From VXRN01 sp963664365 (GTDB lineage: Bacteria > Chloroflexota > Dehalococcoidia > Lucifugimonadales > UBA1123), in the NCBI GenBank assembly GCA_963664365.1, contig OY761144.1:1240001-1304000 (forward strand): 64,000 bases of DNA, written 5' to 3'. Under the pieces are notes generated by a model, which made no database searches, was not told the origin of the DNA, and saw nothing but the letters and a program-made list of their open reading frames with translations. A program made the translations under genes and the position numbers. Position 1 is the first letter of the stretch, and every line of letters begins with the position of its first letter. This document shows, one piece after another, positions 7,573-15,751 of the stretch.

Positions 7573-8373
7573 CTATCCTCCCAAAGCCTTCGACTTTTCA
7601 TAAGCCGCGCTGACCGCCGCGAACACGGACGCCCTGAATCCGCCGTCCTCCAGCGCGCGCAGCGCCTCTATCGTGGTTCCACCCGGCGATGTTACCATGT
7701 CCTTCAGTTCGGCGGGATGTCTGCCGGTCTCTTTCACAAGCTGAGCGCTGCCCAGCGCCGTCTGGAGGCTGAGCTGCCGCGCTACGTCCCTGGACAGCCC
7801 GAGATACACCCCGGCGTCTATCAACGCCTCGATGAACAGGAACACGTAGGCGGGTCCGCTCGCGCTCAGCGCGGTCGCCATGTCGATCATCTTCTCGTCG
7901 TCGGCATAGACCTCTTCGCCAAGCGTGCCGAGTATGCTTCTCGTCGCCTCCAGCGCCTCCGCCGGGACGGAGTCCGAAGCGGTCCACATGCTCATTCCTG
8001 TCCCGATCTGCGCGGGCGTGTTGGGCATGACCCGAATTATCGAGTCGTGCATCAGCCCCGACGACAGCGTCTTCATCGTCGCGCCCGCCACTATGGACAG
8101 CGCCGTGTTCTCAGGAGGCAGCTTTCCCGCCATCTGGGGGAAGACCGACGGCAGGCTCTGCGGCTTGACGGCGAGAACCGTCAGGCTCGCACTGTAGACT
8201 GCTTCCAAGTTGTCGGCGGTTACGGTCAGCCCGTACTTGCGCCTGAGTTGGACGCGTCTGGCCTCAACCGGTTCGCCGACGCTGATGTCGGACGGACTAG
8301 CGATCTTCGCGTCGATGATGCCGCCTATGATGGCCTCGGCCATGACCCCGCCGCCGACGAATGCGATTCTCAT
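7573..8373 (-). CDS. proC: pyrroline-5-carboxylate reductase
   Basis: 266 aa, normal length. It reduces 1-pyrroline-5-carboxylate to L-proline with NAD(P)H. The N-terminal Rossmann motif is FVGGGVMAEAI (residues about 5-15), followed by VLAVKPQ, VMPNTPAQIGTGM, and the C-terminal ProC signature LKDMVTSPGGTTIEALRALEDGGFRASV that forms the dimer and substrate site. It overlaps the end of pdxA by 4 bp (ATGA) and is followed 2 bp later by yggT, giving a pdxA-like/proC/yggT operon on the minus strand. Confidence 0.95.
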   Translation of the reverse strand: MRIAFVGGGVMAEAIIGGIIDAKIASPSDISVGEPVEARRVQLRRKYGLTVTADNLEAVYSASLTVLAVKPQSLPSVFPQMAGKLPPENTALSIVAGATMKTLSSGLMHDSIIRVMPNTPAQIGTGMSMWTASDSVPAEALEATRSILGTLGEEVYADDEKMIDMATALSASGPAYVFLFIEALIDAGVYLGLSRDVARQLSLQTALGSAQLVKETGRHPAELKDMVTSPGGTTIEALRALEDGGFRASVFAAVSAAYEKSKALGG

Positions 8374-9386
8374 ACTGCCACCTCCGGCAGCCTGGAGTCG
8401 CTCGCCAGGGACACTGCGACCCGTATAGACTCCAGCATACTCTCTGCGTCCGCGATTCCCTCGCCCGCGATGTCGAACGCCGTCCCGTGGTCCACCGACG
8501 TCCGTATGAACGGCAGCCCCAAGTTGACGCTGACGCTCTTGGCCCAGTCGTGTACCTTGATGGCTATGTGCCCTTGGTCGTGGTACATCGCGATTACGGC
8601 GTCGTACCTGCCCTCTATCGCCTGTGGAAAGACCGAGTCAGCCGGTATCGGGCCGACGGCGTCTATACCCAGTTCACGAGCTTCCGATACGGCGGGAGCT
8701 ATCTCCTCGGCCTCCTCTGTCCCCAGAAGCCCGCCGTCCGAGGCGTGCGGATTGAGCGCGGCCACGCCGATTCGCGGCTCATCGAAGCCCCACTCCCTGA
8801 AACTCCCGTCCGTCAGAACGATCTTGGAGAGCACGTTCTCCCTGGTCACGTAGTCGCACGCGATTCTGAGCGGGCGATGCGTGGTCAGGTGGACCACACG
8901 CATCGTGCGCGCGATCAACATCGTCGCCACGTTCGGCGCGCCCGTCTGTGCCTGAAATATCTCCATGTGTCCTATGTCTTCGTAGCCGGCCAGCTTGCAA
9001 GCCTCTTTGTTGATCGGGGCCGTTGCGATTGCGGATACCTGGCCGGAAGCGGCAAGCTCACCGGCGCGCAGTATCCACTCAACCGACGCTTTCCCGGCCA
9101 CGGGCGAGACCTTCCCATACTCGATTTCCCCAAAGTCTAGGTTCTCAATATCCAGCACGTCTATGGAACCGGCGTCGCCCGCGGCGTCCTCCGCATCGTG
9201 AATCACACTGGCGCCGCCCGACGCTCCCACAAGATCGAGCGCGGCGTTCATGGCCGCGACGCTTCCGACCACGAACGGCCGGCACTTCTCATAGACCCAC
9301 TCGTCCTGAAGCGCCTTCGCGGTGACCTCCGCGCCGATTCCGGCGGCGTCACCCATCGTGATGGCGACAAGCGGTCGTTCGCTCAT
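8370..9386 (-). CDS. pdxA: PdxA family dehydrogenase (4-hydroxythreonine-4-phosphate dehydrogenase-like)
   Basis: 338 aa. The family oxidises 4-phospho-hydroxy-threonine or related phosphorylated hydroxy acids with NAD. Visible motifs: ITMGDAAGIGAEVTAKAL at the N-terminus, ATAPINKEACKLAGY in the middle, VHLTTHRPLR, IAALNPHASDGGLLGTEE-type (VAALNPHASDGG), and the metal-binding AMYHDQGHIAIKVHDW. The window also encodes PdxS/PdxT, which make PLP by the DXP-independent route. This PdxA may therefore be a PdxA2-type enzyme acting on 4-phospho-threonate or erythronate rather than in vitamin B6 synthesis; that part is inference. A long inverted repeat lies immediately upstream of the start. Confidence 0.88.
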   Translation of the reverse strand: MSERPLVAITMGDAAGIGAEVTAKALQDEWVYEKCRPFVVGSVAAMNAALDLVGASGGASVIHDAEDAAGDAGSIDVLDIENLDFGEIEYGKVSPVAGKASVEWILRAGELAASGQVSAIATAPINKEACKLAGYEDIGHMEIFQAQTGAPNVATMLIARTMRVVHLTTHRPLRIACDYVTRENVLSKIVLTDGSFREWGFDEPRIGVAALNPHASDGGLLGTEEAEEIAPAVSEARELGIDAVGPIPADSVFPQAIEGRYDAVIAMYHDQGHIAIKVHDWAKSVSVNLGLPFIRTSVDHGTAFDIAGEGIADAESMLESIRVAVSLASDSRLPEVAV

Positions 9387-9391
9387 AAATT

Positions 9392-9469
9392 GGCGCTCCG
9401 TGGATGGTTATCGATCGGGTGCGCTCGGACGAGTCTAGGACGAGCGCACCCATTATAACCATGAGCGCC
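9392..9469 (-). promoter_or_regulatory. long three-part inverted repeat before pdxA (terminator or RBS-masking hairpin)
   Basis: Three nested complementary pairs are visible: GGCGCTC (9392-9398) with GAGCGCC (9463-9469), ATGGTTAT (9404-9411) with ATAACCAT (9455-9462), and an 11-bp core GGGTGCGCTCG (9417-9427) with CGAGCGCACCC (9441-9451). On the minus strand it follows nrdJ and ends six bases before the pdxA ATG at 9386. The only GGAG that could serve pdxA lies in the outer arm and would be paired. There is no U-tract, so it may control pdxA translation as well as ending nrdJ. Confidence 0.6.
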
Positions 9470-9502
9470 GTCAAAAGACGATAGTCTGCCCGCGCTTCTC
9501 GC

Positions 9503-12007
9503 CTACTCGCACTTGCTGTAGCCGCAGTCAAGACAGTTCAGACACCCCTCCTGAGGTATCAGATTGCCGGAGCACTTCGGGCACCTGACGGCTATCGGCG
9601 ACCCGGAGTTGCCGTTTGCCGTCGAGCCGTTGGCTTGCCCATTGGAGCGTCGCCTGGACGGGAACAGCCCCGCCTGAACGACCGTCGAACGCTCCTCAGA
9701 CGGACCCGGTATCGCCGTGTGCGAGGCGTGCAGGTGATTCGAGAGCGCGTGCGCCATGGCGTCAGGAGCAGAGCGAATCAGCGTCCCGCCGTCCCATGCG
9801 GGGCAGCAGGTTATCCCCTGGAGGTGGTGAATGATCTCGTCGGGGTCTATTCCGGACCGCAGCGCGAGCGACACCAGGCGCGAGACAGCCTCAAGGTTCG
9901 CCGAGTCGCAGCCGCCCGCCTTGCCCAGCGTGGTGAACACCTCGAAAGGCTTGCCGTCGTCGTCGAAGGTGATGTTGACGTACATGTTGCCGTGCCCTGT
10001 CCGCACGAGGTCGGTCACGCCCGCGACCGACGTTGGACGATCTCTTGGCGCCAACATGCGCGGCTGTTCGACCGTAACCTCGTCCGACGCCTCCGAGCTC
10101 GTTTCGAGCACCTGCATAGACTTCGACCCGTCGCGATAGACGGTCACCGCCTTGCACCCGGTCTCCCAGGCCAACTCGTATGCCGCGCGGACATCGCCCA
10201 CGGTCGCGCTGTTGGGCAGGTTGATCGTCTTCGAGACGGAGTTCGTGACGTGGTTCTGCCAAGCCGCCTGCATCCGAACGTGCGCCTCCGGGCTGATGGA
10301 CATAGACGTCCGATAGACTGCGGGGTTCAGGCCGTGTTCCTTTAGAGCGCTCTCCGCGCCCTCGGGATTGTCTATGATCTGCTCCAATACCTCCCTCACG
10401 CGCTTGTCGTCGCCCAACTCACTCTTGAGCGACTCCATGGTAGAAGCCGGAGCGTCCAGCAGCCGAGAGCTCGATCCTTCGTGGTCCTTCCACAGGACGT
10501 TCGACCACCAGGCCAGCGCGAAGTGCGGTTCGATCCCGCTGGAGCAACCCGCTATCCGGCTGATCGTGCCCGTCGGCGCGATCGTTATTACGCTGGAGTT
10601 GCGGACCGGAGGCAGGCCGCGCTCCTTCAGCGCCGAGCGGTCGTACTCGGGGAATGGCCCGCGCTCTTTGGCGAGGTTGGCCGACTCGTCCCAGGCGATG
10701 CGCTTGATGAACCCGCCTACCTCGTTCGCCGCCTCCAGCGCGTCGTTCGAGTCGTACGGAATGTTCATCCTGACCAGCGCGTCGGCCCATCCCATGACCC
10801 CCAAGCCGATGCGCCTCGTGGCAAGGTTGACCTCACGCAGCTTGTCCAGCGGGAAACTGTTGACGTTGATCACGTCGTCCAAGAAACGGACCGAGGTCCG
10901 CACCGTGTCTTCCAGGGAGTCCCAGTCGATGCCTTCATCCCTCACGTGAACGTCCAGGTTGATCGACCCCAGGCAGCAGTTGCCATAGTTCTCGAGAAAT
11001 TCCTCCCCGCACGGATTAGATGTTTCAATCTTCCCCATCTGAGGATTCGGCGCCGTCTCCCATACCCTGTCCATGAACACCACGCCCGGATCCCCCGTCT
11101 TCCACGCCGACTCCGATATCTCGTTCCACAGGTCGCGGGCGCGTATCGTTTCGACGACCTTTCCGGAAGGCCCCGCGCCCTCGTCGCGAGGATTGATCAG
11201 ATGCCAGTCGGCGTCGTCTTCGACCGCCTTCATGAACTCGTCCGTTATCTGCACCGATATGTTGAAGTTCTGAAGCGTATCGTCGTTGTCCTTGCAGTGG
11301 ATGAACTCCCTGACGTCCGGGTGGGAGTCGCGCAACTGTCCCATGTGCGCCCCCAGCCTGAAAGCGCCCTGCGTCAGCGTCGCTCCGACCGACGAATACA
11401 GCTTCATCACCGCTATCGGGCCGCAGGCGTGGCCGTGCGTCGTCTTGATAACGTCGTTGCGCGGACGCAGCTTAGAGAAGCCGAATCCTATCCCGCCGCC
11501 CCACTTCTCGATCATCGCCGCGTCGTGCGCCACGTCCATAATCGACCCCATGTTGTCGTCCGGGGTCACCACGAAGCACGCCGACAGGCACCCCCTCCCG
11601 GTTCCGGCGTTGACTAGGGTGGGGGAGTTCGGCAGGAACTTCAGCGAGGTCAGCAGGTCGTAGAACCTGCTCTCCCACTCGAACCGATCCCCGGCGGCCT
11701 CGCCCTCGGCGATGGCCCTGGCGACCCGGCGGAACAGCCCCTCCGGCGTCTCGATGGGATTATTGTCCGCGTCCTTCCTCAGATACCGCTGTTCCAAGAT
11801 GACGCGCGCGTTGTCCGACAGCGCCGGCGACTCTGCGACAGCCGCTCCGGCCTTTCGGCTCGCGTCGTAAGTTCTCACCGACTCGGCCACCTGGCTCCGA
11901 AGATCGCCCGGCACTCCGGCGGAATCGAGCAGCTGCTCCAACTGCTCCATAATGCCCGGAGCGTCGCCCGCCTGCTCCATACCTCTGACTTTTCCAGCTT
12001 CATACAT
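9503..12007 (-). CDS. nrdJ: vitamin B12-dependent (class II) ribonucleoside-diphosphate reductase
   Basis: 834 aa. It makes deoxyribonucleotides using adenosylcobalamin to generate the active-site thiyl radical, so it works with or without oxygen. Key segments are LKFLPNSPTLVNAGTGRGCLSACFV (first redox cysteine), GGGIGFGFSKLRP, and NPCGEEFLENYGNCCLGSINL (radical cysteine and catalytic Glu), then PTGTISRIAGCSSGIEPHFAL. The C-terminus ends in a cysteine-rich zinc-finger-like tail (CPKCSGNLIPQEGC...CLDCGYSKC), which in class II enzymes shuttles electrons from thioredoxin. I start at ATG 12007, which has GGGAG 7 nt upstream, rather than the TTG 15 codons earlier. nrdR lies directly upstream on the same strand. 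Confidence 0.95.
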   Translation of the reverse strand: MYEAGKVRGMEQAGDAPGIMEQLEQLLDSAGVPGDLRSQVAESVRTYDASRKAGAAVAESPALSDNARVILEQRYLRKDADNNPIETPEGLFRRVARAIAEGEAAGDRFEWESRFYDLLTSLKFLPNSPTLVNAGTGRGCLSACFVVTPDDNMGSIMDVAHDAAMIEKWGGGIGFGFSKLRPRNDVIKTTHGHACGPIAVMKLYSSVGATLTQGAFRLGAHMGQLRDSHPDVREFIHCKDNDDTLQNFNISVQITDEFMKAVEDDADWHLINPRDEGAGPSGKVVETIRARDLWNEISESAWKTGDPGVVFMDRVWETAPNPQMGKIETSNPCGEEFLENYGNCCLGSINLDVHVRDEGIDWDSLEDTVRTSVRFLDDVINVNSFPLDKLREVNLATRRIGLGVMGWADALVRMNIPYDSNDALEAANEVGGFIKRIAWDESANLAKERGPFPEYDRSALKERGLPPVRNSSVITIAPTGTISRIAGCSSGIEPHFALAWWSNVLWKDHEGSSSRLLDAPASTMESLKSELGDDKRVREVLEQIIDNPEGAESALKEHGLNPAVYRTSMSISPEAHVRMQAAWQNHVTNSVSKTINLPNSATVGDVRAAYELAWETGCKAVTVYRDGSKSMQVLETSSEASDEVTVEQPRMLAPRDRPTSVAGVTDLVRTGHGNMYVNITFDDDGKPFEVFTTLGKAGGCDSANLEAVSRLVSLALRSGIDPDEIIHHLQGITCCPAWDGGTLIRSAPDAMAHALSNHLHASHTAIPGPSEERSTVVQAGLFPSRRRSNGQANGSTANGNSGSPIAVRCPKCSGNLIPQEGCLNCLDCGYSKCE

Positions 12008-12198
12008 GCGTAGTCTCCCACTGTGTTGACTGATCTCAAATCTCTGATTCAATCACTATTTCAAATCGACGCTAGAGAACAATAATGCTATCGCATTTGG
12101 GGGAACATTTCCACTCTTGGCTCCGCGCCCTTGGCCCATCGACCGACGTAAGGCATTCGCCGACTTTGGAGAAACCCCAACCCCGGCGTCCTACGTCC

Positions 12199-12765
12199 TT
12201 ACGCCGGGCTTCCTTGTGGACGTTTCAGCCTCCGGGTCCGGCGTCGCCCGTCCCTGGACCTCAGCCTCTCCTCCGGGATCATCGGGATCTGGTCCGGGTG
12301 TATCCCTTCCTCCGGCTCGCGTGGCTGAAGCAGGGCGTCGATCTCCTCTTTGAAGCTCTCGATGTCTCTGAAGTCCCGGTACACGCTCGCGAATCTGATG
12401 TAGGCCACCCGGTCCAGGTCCTTGATCTTCTCCATCACCATCTCGCCCACGGCCCTCGAACTCACCTCGGCCCGGCCCGACTCCGCAACGTGCACTTCCA
12501 CCTCGTCCAGCACCTTCTCGATTCTGCCCACCGGCAGCGGCCTCTTCGCGCACGCCTTGGCGAGGCTCGCGAACAGCTTCTCGCGCTCGAACTCCTCCCG
12601 ACGACCGTCGCGCTTCACCACCATCACCGAGCGCATCTGTACGCGCTCGTAGGTCGTGAATCGCCGATCGCAATCCAGGCACTCGCGCCGTCTCCGGATG
12701 CCGTCTCCGGAGTCGCGAGAGTCGATTACCTTAGAGTCCGCGTTGTCGCAATATGGGCAAAGCAT
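12199..12765 (-). CDS. nrdR: transcriptional repressor NrdR
   Basis: 188 aa. NrdR represses ribonucleotide reductase genes when bound to dATP/ATP. It has the N-terminal zinc ribbon beginning MLCPYCDNADSKVIDSR and completed by CLDCDRRFTTYERV, then the ATP-cone (VVKRDGRREEFEREKLFASLAKAC through VAYIRFASVYRDF). The basic C-terminal tail (about 35 residues, RSRDGRRRTRRLKRP) is longer than usual. The frame is open 26 codons upstream, but ATG at 12765 starts the family's invariant MxCPxC. It is upstream of nrdJ in the same direction, consistent with direct regulation. Confidence 0.95.
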   Translation of the reverse strand: MLCPYCDNADSKVIDSRDSGDGIRRRRECLDCDRRFTTYERVQMRSVMVVKRDGRREEFEREKLFASLAKACAKRPLPVGRIEKVLDEVEVHVAESGRAEVSSRAVGEMVMEKIKDLDRVAYIRFASVYRDFRDIESFKEEIDALLQPREPEEGIHPDQIPMIPEERLRSRDGRRRTRRLKRPQGSPA

Positions 12766-12840
12766 CGTAGCGGCAGGTTTCGCGCTTGATTTATCCAGTC
12801 CGCCAAAAACCGCAATCAGTTGGGCGGTCAGGTCAAGATA

Positions 12841-12853
12841 CAACTATATGTTG
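12841..12853. promoter_or_regulatory. candidate NrdR box
   Basis: CAACTATATGTTG is a perfect palindrome (CAAC-TATAT-GTTG) 76-88 bp upstream of nrdR and about 100 bp from the divergent ccdA-like gene. It resembles the A/T-centred NrdR box. NrdR boxes usually occur in pairs about three helical turns apart and I do not see a clear second copy. Confidence 0.4.
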
Positions 12854-12951
12854 GGGCTGTCAATACTTTTGCATCTCTATTTTGTTCCCCGAATCGCGGA
12901 GATGCCGCCCAGCATCTTATCTCTGAACACGAACGACAGGAGGCCGACGCC

Positions 12952-13860
12952 ATGAGAGGGACAACCGCGTTTTCCGATGGGACCGCCTTGGTCAAGAGCG
13001 TGCTCTTTCCCGTCCTGGTGGCCGCCGCCGCTCTGGCCGTCGCCTTCGTCGGCGCGCTTCTGCTCAGGAGCGACACCGGCATAGACGGCGTCAACCTGTT
13101 CGTCGAAAGTCGCTCCGGAACCCTGGGAGCGTTCTTCAGCGACCTCGGCATAATCGCCCCTCTCGGATTCGCCTTCGGCGCCGGAGTCGCCGCCGCCTTC
13201 AACCCGTGCGGCTTCGCCATGCTGCCCGCATACATGGGCCTCTACCTGGGCATCGGAAGCGACGAGGAGAGGTCGTCCTTCGTCGGCCAGCTTGTCAAGG
13301 CTCTGCTGGTAGGGATCTCAGTCACCGCCGGATTCGTCCTGCTGTTCGCGCTGGCCGGGGCCGTCATCGGACTTGGCGCCCGCTCCGTCGTCGGCGACGT
13401 ACTGCCCTGGCTCGGACTGGGCATCGGAGTCGTCCTGACCATCGCCGGCGCCTGGCTGCTGAGCGGCGGCAAGCTGTACACCGCCCTCGCGCAGCAGGTC
13501 GCCGACCGTTTCGGAAACCCCGGACGCGCCAACGTCAAGGGCTACTTCCTCTTCGGACTCAGCTACGGCACCGCCTCGCTTAGCTGCACCCTGCCGATCT
13601 TCCTGTCCGTGGTCGGAACGTCATTCGCCGCCTCATCCGACATAGCCACATCGTTCGCCCAGTTCGTGCTCTACGCGCTCGGCATGGGACTCGTGATACT
13701 CACCCTCACGCTCAGCATGGCCCTGTTCAGGGGCGCGATGCTGACCGGAATGAGAAAGGCGATGCCATACGTCCAGCCCGTCGGAACGTGGCTCATGATC
13801 GTCGCCGGGGCGTACATCGTCTTCTACTGGCTAACCCTCGGCGGCCTGATGGGAGGGTAG
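12952..13860 (+). CDS. ccdA: CcdA/DsbD-type cytochrome c biogenesis membrane protein
   Basis: 302 aa polytopic membrane protein. CcdA passes reducing equivalents from cytoplasmic thioredoxin across the membrane to extracytoplasmic thiol proteins. The two family cysteines are in GVAAAFNPCGFAMLPAYMGLYLG (first half) and LSYGTASLSCTLPIFLS (second half), each in a membrane segment; about seven hydrophobic helices are visible, one N-terminal to the core. I chose ATG at 12952, which has AGGAGG 7-8 nt upstream; the frame is open for another 44 codons. It is divergent from nrdR. No haem lyase or thioredoxin-like partner is adjacent. Confidence 0.85.
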   Translation: MRGTTAFSDGTALVKSVLFPVLVAAAALAVAFVGALLLRSDTGIDGVNLFVESRSGTLGAFFSDLGIIAPLGFAFGAGVAAAFNPCGFAMLPAYMGLYLGIGSDEERSSFVGQLVKALLVGISVTAGFVLLFALAGAVIGLGARSVVGDVLPWLGLGIGVVLTIAGAWLLSGGKLYTALAQQVADRFGNPGRANVKGYFLFGLSYGTASLSCTLPIFLSVVGTSFAASSDIATSFAQFVLYALGMGLVILTLTLSMALFRGAMLTGMRKAMPYVQPVGTWLMIVAGAYIVFYWLTLGGLMGG

Positions 13861-13902
13861 GGAGCCCGTTACTCATCGTTCCTGACGTGACGGCGCTTGC
13901 AA

Positions 13903-13932
13903 TCATTCTGATTTATCAGTTACTCAGAATGA
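13903..13932. terminator. candidate bidirectional hairpin
   Basis: A 9-bp inverted repeat, TCATTCTGA (13903-13911) and TCAGAATGA (13924-13932), sits between the converging ccdA-like and retropepsin genes and overlaps the last codons of the latter. No U-run follows, so it would be a weak terminator. Confidence 0.35.
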
Positions 13933-14308
13933 ATAGCCCGTCGTACATCGTAAAGTGAAAAATCGTCAGGAAATCCATTCCCAGCAGGATGTCGAAGTTA
14001 TTAGGTCGATACGGAAGCCTAGCAACCTCCAACTCCGTAGCAACGAGTAGTCTAGCGCTTCCTTGCGTGATGGGAATTCCAAGATTGATCCGATATTTCG
14101 GCGTCTGAATAGGTTTGCCGCTCACCGGAACGATGCTAGTGTAGCTAATGGCCTCCAACCCGGCTTCTTCCACCACTTTCGGAGAGACCATCGTCCGCTG
14201 TGCGCCTGTATCGAATAGAGCGCCGTACGATCTTTCCGAACTATCGACTCGAACAGTAGCTATCAACAGGATCTGTCCATCCTGTACCGGCTGTTGGAAT
14301 GTGGGCAA
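13916..14308 (-). CDS. retropepsin-like aspartic protease family protein
   Basis: 130 aa clan AA aspartyl protease fold. The catalytic segment is GALFDTGAQRTMVSPKVVEEAGL (Asp at about residue 33) and the C-terminal NFDILLGMDFLTIFHFTMYDG is the usual second conserved segment of this bacterial family. The ATG lies 4 bp after the stop of a small upstream gene, so the two are translationally coupled. Together they form a two-gene unit behind a leader with a hairpin (14635-14671). Substrate and role are unknown; the family often sits next to small regulatory or antitoxin-like genes. Confidence 0.8.
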   Translation of the reverse strand: MPTFQQPVQDGQILLIATVRVDSSERSYGALFDTGAQRTMVSPKVVEEAGLEAISYTSIVPVSGKPIQTPKYRINLGIPITQGSARLLVATELEVARLPYRPNNFDILLGMDFLTIFHFTMYDGLFILSN

Positions 14309-14312
14309 TCTC

Positions 14313-14576
14313 TTAGGACTCCTCTACTGGCTCCACAAACATCGTGAAGAAGCCGAGATTTATAGGCTGTTCCCCGACGGTTACCAGAGAGAAGTTACCA
14401 AGGCCATACTTCTCGCGCCCGATTTTGTATGCGTCGCCGCCGTCGTTATAGACCTCCACAACCTCACCGTCGTGCATCATAACCACGCGGCCTATGTGCT
14501 TTTCTTCCATCTTCGCTCGGATTGCTTCGTAGGCTGCCTGATTTCTATCGAGTTGGTTCTCAACTGTCTGCGTCAT
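14313..14576 (-). CDS. small DUF5678-like partner of retropepsin protein
   Basis: 87 aa. N-terminal helix (TVENQLDRNQAAYEAIRAKMEEKH) followed by a beta-rich part, GRVVMMHDGEVVEVYNDGGDAYKIGREKYGLGNFSLVTVGEQP. This resembles DUF5678-type proteins ('...vaihdGevv...'), which are commonly encoded beside retropepsin-like genes; the assignment is by eye. ATG at 14576 was chosen because GGAGG lies 6 nt upstream; the open frame extends 16 codons further without a better start. It is coupled to the protease-like gene 4 bp downstream. Confidence 0.65.
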   Translation of the reverse strand: MTQTVENQLDRNQAAYEAIRAKMEEKHIGRVVMMHDGEVVEVYNDGGDAYKIGREKYGLGNFSLVTVGEQPINLGFFTMFVEPVEES

Positions 14577-14634
14577 GTCCGGCCTCCCTTTATATCTCGG
14601 CTCCCGTGGCTTCAGCCGCAACAAACGACGTCGA

Positions 14635-14671
14635 CCCTTTCCGAGAGGGCCTGATTAGCTTTCGGAAAGGG
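14635..14671 (-). promoter_or_regulatory. leader hairpin of the retropepsin operon
   Basis: A perfect 10-bp inverted repeat, CCCTTTCCGA (14635-14644) and TCGGAAAGGG (14662-14671), lies in the 5' leader of the 14576 gene. About 60 bp further upstream on the minus strand is TTGACA with CATGAT 17 bp later (about 14705-14733), a plausible promoter. The hairpin could be an operator or attenuator. Confidence 0.4.
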
Positions 14672-14767
14672 CCAACATTAGAGGCGACGCCGTTGGCTAT
14701 GGTCTATTGTAATCATGACCAACGTCGTGCGCCTTGTCAAGAATTATGACGTTTGTGCTGAGTTCCC

Positions 14768-15538
14768 CTACCCCTCGTTCCGAACCGTATTCGTCAGCGT
14801 CCCGATCTCCGCTATCTCAACGTCCACCACGTCGCCGCCCTGAATGTCGCCCGGAGCGCCGGGAGTGCCCGTCATTATCACGTCGCCCGGCTCCAGCGTG
14901 AGGACCCTGGTGACGAACTCGATGATCTCCGGCACGCCGTACAGCAGGTCGCTCGTGACCTGCTCCTGCACGACCTCGCCGTTGATTCGCCCGATCAGCC
15001 TCAGCGCGGACGGCTCCAGCCCCGACACGATGAACGGGCCGAGCGGAGTGAACGTGTCCGACGACTTCGCCCTCCACCAAGAAAGGTCGTTGGCCTGCCA
15101 ATCGCGCGCGCTCACGTCGTTCCCGCACGTGAACCCCAGAACATAGTCCAGCGCGTCGTCTCTGCTCACGCGCTTGGCCCTCTTGCCGATAACCAGAGAC
15201 AACTCCGCCTCCGGCTGCACCGTCACGTTCTCCTCCTGCGCCTCTCTGGGGATGACGATCTCGTCCCCCGGCCCTATCACCGATGAGGTCGTCTTGAAGA
15301 AAGGCTCCGGAACGCTGGGAGGCGTCTTGTCTCCCAGGTGGCTGCGGTAGTTCAGCCCGATGGCAACCACCTTGCCCGGAACCGCCGGCGCCAGCAGCTT
15401 GACCTCAGACAGAGTGTGAGTATGGTCCGTCATCTCGTGGTCTTCGTATGGCGCGCCCGTAAGCTGCGTCACAGAGTCGCCTTCCACGATTCCGTATGCC
15501 GTTTCGCCGTGCGCTTCGTATCTCGCGTACTTGGTCAT
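14768..15538 (-). CDS. fumarylacetoacetate hydrolase family protein
   Basis: 256 aa, the length of the single-domain FAH group (hydroxy-hepta-dienedioate isomerase, acylpyruvase, oxaloacetate decarboxylase). The core is obvious: VVAIGLNYRSHL, PEPFFKTTSSVIGPGDEIVIP, PEAELSLVIGKRAKRVSRDDALDYVLGFTCGNDVSARDWQ (metal ligands Glu, Glu, Asp), and GDVIMTGTPGAPGDIQGGDVVDVEIAEIGTLTN. It cleaves or isomerises beta-diketo acids with Mg2+ in ring-cleavage pathways; the exact substrate is not determinable. ATG at 15538 gives the family's normal start (MTKYARYE) with AGGAG upstream; the 23 codons before it are spurious. Confidence 0.9.
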   Translation of the reverse strand: MTKYARYEAHGETAYGIVEGDSVTQLTGAPYEDHEMTDHTHTLSEVKLLAPAVPGKVVAIGLNYRSHLGDKTPPSVPEPFFKTTSSVIGPGDEIVIPREAQEENVTVQPEAELSLVIGKRAKRVSRDDALDYVLGFTCGNDVSARDWQANDLSWWRAKSSDTFTPLGPFIVSGLEPSALRLIGRINGEVVQEQVTSDLLYGVPEIIEFVTRVLTLEPGDVIMTGTPGAPGDIQGGDVVDVEIAEIGTLTNTVRNEG

Positions 15539-15607
15539 TGGTCTTCCGTCTCCTGAATGATGATGATTGCGAGACACAGTGTAGCGCAATCCCAGCCAAC
15601 AGGCCAC

Positions 15608-15751
15608 GTCTCGGCTCTCAATGAGCCTGTGCCAAGCATGTCCCGCACTCCGATACGGGGTTGGTAGGCGCTACTCACCCGTCATTCCGGCGAAGGCCGG
15701 AATCCAGAATTGAGGTCAGTCTGATAAAGGCAAATACACCTGGAAATTGCG
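15608..15751. repeat. gap with dispersed REP-like palindrome
   Basis: The gap before the cassette array carries ATTCCGGCGAAGGCCGGAAT (15684-15703), an 8-bp stem with GAAG loop. The same 20-mer recurs three times at 45871-46064, and relatives occur near 63360. Confidence 0.6.

Noticed and set aside
7717..8853. 378-codon plus-strand frame across proC/pdxA
   Set aside because: It is antisense to two well-supported genes and has no recognisable domain.
9392..9469. Simple rho-independent terminator
   Set aside because: There is no U-tract and the structure reaches the next gene's RBS, so a purely terminating role is not supported.
10481..11617. 378-codon frame on the plus strand inside nrdJ
   Set aside because: It is fully antisense to nrdJ, whose catalytic motifs are unmistakable.
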